DNA of 37,819 bases. Origin: Vulcanimicrobiota bacterium. GTDB lineage: Bacteria; Vulcanimicrobiota; Vulcanimicrobiia; Eremiobacterales; Eremiobacteraceae. Position 1 is the first letter of the stretch. Each line of letters begins with the position of its first letter. This document shows positions 35,465 through 37,819 of the stretch, piece after piece. Made by a program: the position numbers and the translations under genes. Location of the stretch: contig JABCYQ010000027.1 in the NCBI GenBank assembly GCA_013290125.1, positions 1 to 37,819 on the forward strand, written 5' to 3'. The notes beneath the pieces were generated by a model. It was not told the DNA's origin. It did not search any database and was given only the letters and a program-made list of their open reading frames with translations.

Positions 35465-35478
35465 GGCGCCGAAGCGCC
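35465..35478 (-). promoter_or_regulatory. UUCG tetraloop hairpin upstream of the secreted-protein gene
   Basis: On the minus strand GGCGC-TTCG-GCGCC forms a 5-bp stem with the extra-stable UUCG loop. It lies 32 bases before the ATG at 35433 and after the APC transporter stop, so it could be a 5'-leader element or the 3' end of the upstream transcript. No U-run follows. Confidence 0.4.
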
Positions 35479-35541
35479 CGTATATTCTAATGTATCGGAT
35501 GGAAGGGCGAAGAGGGACAGCGGGGTGGAAAGCCTGGTGGA

Positions 35542-36930
35542 TTATGCCGCGGGACGCTGCTCGAGGGGCACCAAGCGCCGCCTCATAGCCGCGGCGTAGA
35601 CCACGCCGACTGCCAGAGCGCCTACCGCCAGCCACTGCACGTTCGGCGCTAGGCTGGCGAAATTGACGGCCAGCAAGGCCACGATCGTCACGACGCCTAT
35701 CATGGGCAAGACCACGCGCGTGAGATCCGTCGCGGGCACGCCGGCGCGAAGGAAGTGCGTTGCGCAGGCGAGCCCGGTGATGATGAACGTCAGTCCGAGC
35801 ACGAACGTCTCGGTATCGAGAACGTAGGTCCACTGCGCGTTGACGTTCGGCGCGAACCCTGTCAGCAGAGTGACGACCAGCACGCCGACGTTGATCGTCG
35901 CGATGCTGATGTGGGGCGTGCCGAACTGCGGATGGACGTCGGTCAGCACGCGCGGAAAAAGCCGATCGCGAGCCATCGAAAAGGCTATGCGCGAAAGGCC
36001 GAGCTGCGTGGTCCAAAGCGTGGCGCCCGTGGACAAGAGCACGACTGCGATCATGACATCCGTATAGAGGCCGCCGCCGAGCTGCCCGGCTATGTATGCG
36101 AGCGTATCCGACGAGTGATCCGAGAATGCGTGCAACGGCCCGATACGCATGAATGCGATCATGCAGAGCAGCGTCAGCGCCGTTGTCGCCACCAATCCGA
36201 TGATGCCGCCCTTGCCGGGATCCTTGGCTGTGCCTTTGCCCTCCTCCGACGTGCAGCTCGAGACCTCCCAGCCGTCGATCACCCAGATCGCCGATACGGT
36301 TGCGCTCGCGAAGCCCGCTAGTCCGAGCGGCCCGAGCGTGAAGAGCGATGTGACAGGCGCGGCGCCGTGCGCGATGGGATGCGCGAATGCGATGCCGACG
36401 AACGCGAGCAACGCACCGATCTCGATCCAAAGGAAAAGACCAGACGCGTTGGCAGTGGGTTTGACGCCGCCGATCAACAGGATGCTCGCGCCGATCACCC
36501 ACAGTCCGCCGGCCACCGCGACTGCGGCAGGCTGCTCGACAAGAGACGGACTCAGCAGATGGATCTGCGGATTGGACAGCAATTCGAGCGTGTATGTTCC
36601 GGCGGGCACGACCGCCGCGACCGCGCCGAAGAAATACGAGAGCACGACGATCCACGCCGAGAAGGCGCCGGCCGTGCGTCCGAACACGATGCGCGACCAC
36701 GCATACGTGGAACCTGCATCAGGCTTGACGGCGCACAGTCGATGGAAGGCGAGTGCGATGAACGCGACCGGTATGGAAAGGAAGAGCAGCGCGAGCGGTG
36801 CGCCTGCGCCGGCTGCCGCGATCATGATGCCGAAGGTGGTAGCGATGGAGTAGGCGGGTGCCATGCTGGCCGAGGCAAGTATCGAAAGGTCGCCCAAGCC
36901 CAAGACTCGGGCGAGACCCCGTTGCGCCAC
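35542..36930 (-). CDS. APC-family amino-acid permease
   Basis: 462 residues from the GTG at 36930. About 12 membrane segments. The N-terminus GLARVLGLGDLSILASASMAP and the later FHRLCAVKPDAGSTYAW are typical of amino acid-polyamine-organocation transporters. The frame is open up to 36966, but the promoter at 36981-37009 would place transcription start near 36974, leaving only about 8 leader bases, so the later start is favoured. Substrate unknown. Confidence 0.9.
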   Translation of the reverse strand: MAQRGLARVLGLGDLSILASASMAPAYSIATTFGIMIAAAGAGAPLALLFLSIPVAFIALAFHRLCAVKPDAGSTYAWSRIVFGRTAGAFSAWIVVLSYFFGAVAAVVPAGTYTLELLSNPQIHLLSPSLVEQPAAVAVAGGLWVIGASILLIGGVKPTANASGLFLWIEIGALLAFVGIAFAHPIAHGAAPVTSLFTLGPLGLAGFASATVSAIWVIDGWEVSSCTSEEGKGTAKDPGKGGIIGLVATTALTLLCMIAFMRIGPLHAFSDHSSDTLAYIAGQLGGGLYTDVMIAVVLLSTGATLWTTQLGLSRIAFSMARDRLFPRVLTDVHPQFGTPHISIATINVGVLVVTLLTGFAPNVNAQWTYVLDTETFVLGLTFIITGLACATHFLRAGVPATDLTRVVLPMIGVVTIVALLAVNFASLAPNVQWLAVGALAVGVVYAAAMRRRLVPLEQRPAA

Positions 36931-36940
36931 TACCGAAATG

Positions 36941-36960
36941 CGCCCGCTACAAGGCGGGCG
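36941..36960 (-). promoter_or_regulatory. Hairpin in the APC-transporter leader
   Basis: CGCCCGC and GCGGGCG form a perfect 7-bp stem with a 6-base loop, between the predicted transcription start (about 36974) and the GTG at 36930. It could affect ribosome access; nothing more can be said from the sequence. Confidence 0.4.
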
Positions 36961-36980
36961 TTGCACGCGTTCACGACGTT

Positions 36981-37009
36981 ACTATACACAAGGCGTGCCC
37001 CTCACGCAA
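36981..37009 (-). promoter_or_regulatory. Sigma-70-type promoter for the APC transporter
   Basis: On the minus strand TTGCGT (37004-37009) and TATAGT (36981-36986) are 17 bases apart. It uses almost the same boxes as the rpsB promoter, and lies in the AT-richer gap after the protease gene. Confidence 0.7.
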
Positions 37010-37063
37010 GATTTTTTTCAGGCCGACGCCTCCGCCTTAATGTTTCCGGTCACTTTAACGCCT

Positions 37064-37819
37064 TCAGATCTGCGGATCGTTCAGCGTCGCCTGCGCGTCG
37101 ATGCGGCCGGCGCCTTGGTGCGGGTCACCGATGTCGGCGGCGTGGTTGATGATCAGCTGACGCGCCGTGGCTGGCGTCAGCGGCTTGCCGTCGGCAAGCG
37201 CTTTGCTCTTCATCAGCGCCACCAGGCCCGCCACGTGCGGCGAAGCCTGCGAGGTCCCCGCGAAGAACGCCTCAGGCCCTGGCCCGCTAAACGCGGTATT
37301 CGAATAGAGATTGAAGATCCACTGAAGGTAGTCGCAATTGGCGAGGCTCTGCGAGCACGCGTTCACCTGCGCTTGCGTCGGCCCGCCGCCGGGAGCGACG
37401 ACGGCCAGCTGCGGCCCGAAATTCGAAAAGCCCGTCACCACTTCAACCGCGCCGATCGGATTGTTCGGCGTCACGTCTTGCAGCACGGTAGCGCCGACGG
37501 CGATGACGCCTGGATCGGCCGCCGGGAAGTCGATCGTGTTTTTCCCGTCGTTGCCGGCCGCGGCGACGACCGACACGCCTTGGGCGAGCGCCGTCGCGAC
37601 CGCGCTCTCTTCGTTCGGATCCGCCGTTGCAGAGCCAAGGCTCAAGTTGATGACGTTCGCGCTTTGCGGCGGCGAAATCGCCCAGAGAATCCCGTTCGCG
37701 ATATCGCTCGCAAACGCGCTCGGGTTTTGACACGCTTGCGTCGGATGGCCGAAAACGCGTACGTCGATAAGGCCTACGTTGTAGCCGACACCGGCAACGT
37801 CGAAAGCGTTGTTCGTATC
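37064..37819 (-). CDS. Subtilisin-like serine protease (S8), C-terminal part
   Basis: 251 residues are visible and the frame is open to the window edge, so the 5' end lies outside. The part begins DTNNAFDVAGVGYNVGLIDV, followed by RVFG and then INLSLGSA, continuing with the oxyanion Asn in VVAAAGNDG and the catalytic Ser in FAGTSQASPHVAGLVALM. The catalytic Asp and His are upstream and cannot be checked. It ends shortly after the peptidase domain, so there is no long C-terminal anchor. Probably secreted. Confidence 0.92.
   Translation of the reverse strand, partial: DTNNAFDVAGVGYNVGLIDVRVFGHPTQACQNPSAFASDIANGILWAISPPQSANVINLSLGSATADPNEESAVATALAQGVSVVAAAGNDGKNTIDFPAADPGVIAVGATVLQDVTPNNPIGAVEVVTGFSNFGPQLAVVAPGGGPTQAQVNACSQSLANCDYLQWIFNLYSNTAFSGPGPEAFFAGTSQASPHVAGLVALMKSKALADGKPLTPATARQLIINHAADIGDPHQGAGRIDAQATLNDPQI

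Noticed and set aside
35099-36700. 533-codon minus-strand frame within the APC transporter and the secreted-protein gene
   Set aside because: Arg/His-rich, crosses the intergenic space and overlaps two better genes in other frames.

Overview
The window is a GC-rich bacterial chromosome segment, densely coded, with many genes starting at GTG or TTG and many stop/start overlaps of 4 bases. There is no phage, plasmid, CRISPR or tRNA/rRNA signal. The gene order rpsB-tsf-pyrH-frr-cdsA-dxr-rseP-ispG-...-proS is the widely conserved bacterial translation/isoprenoid block. An archaeal-type short ProRS and an Amj-type lipid II flippase suggest a non-proteobacterial lineage. My best guess is an uncultured terrestrial phylum such as Candidatus Eremiobacterota; this is inference from gene content and style, not a demonstrated assignment.

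Layout. (1) 2-877: the 3' end of a membrane glycosyltransferase-like gene on the plus strand. (2) 863-14741, minus strand: a 14-gene tandem run read from a strong sigma-70-like promoter at 14859-14887: rpsB, tsf, pyrH, frr, cdsA, dxr, rseP, ispG, a GT39-like glycosyltransferase, proS, a polysaccharide deacetylase, an M16 peptidase, an Amj flippase and a TPR lipoprotein. It joins translation and UMP synthesis to lipid precursors (CDP-DAG, MEP isoprenoids) and to envelope functions. uppS, often found between frr and cdsA, is absent. (3) 14952-16573, plus: an ExeA-like AAA+ ATPase translationally coupled to an unrecognised protein. (4) 16578-17158, minus: csrA and a FlgM-like anti-sigma factor, with no flagellar structural genes nearby. 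(5) 17342-19416, plus: a secreted TlpA/ResA-like thioredoxin coupled to an acyl-CoA synthetase. (6) 19423-19827: a roughly 405-bp non-coding element with long inverted terminal arms, filling the space between two convergent genes. (7) 19832-21528, minus: a NodI/NodJ-like ABC exporter. (8) 21734-25214: an unrecognised ATP-grasp-like protein, a class V aminotransferase and a secreted CAP-domain protein. (9) 25220-26851, minus: an oligopeptide-binding lipoprotein, divergent from (10) 26964-29068: 3-hydroxyacyl-CoA dehydrogenase, SCP2-like protein and an enoyl-CoA hydratase gene broken by a one-base frameshift. (11) 29245-34471, minus: leuC-leuD-leuB, a Rid-family protein lacking the catalytic arginine, a thiolase and a zinc-ribbon/RDD membrane protein. 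(12) 34582-37819, minus: a secreted protein with two BamE-like units, an APC transporter with a clear promoter, and the 3' end of a subtilisin-like protease.

Working together: dxr and ispG supply isoprenoid precursors and therefore undecaprenyl carriers; Amj flips lipid II; the GT39 enzyme and the deacetylase modify surface glycans. The dehydrogenase, hydratase and thiolase on either side of the 29.1-kb junction form a beta-oxidation-like set together with the acyl-CoA synthetase. The most unusual DNA is the 405-bp inverted-repeat element at 19.4-19.8 kb, which shares an identical 25-base hairpin with a second convergent intergenic region at 29.1-29.2 kb. I do not see a defined new defence or biosynthetic system in the window.
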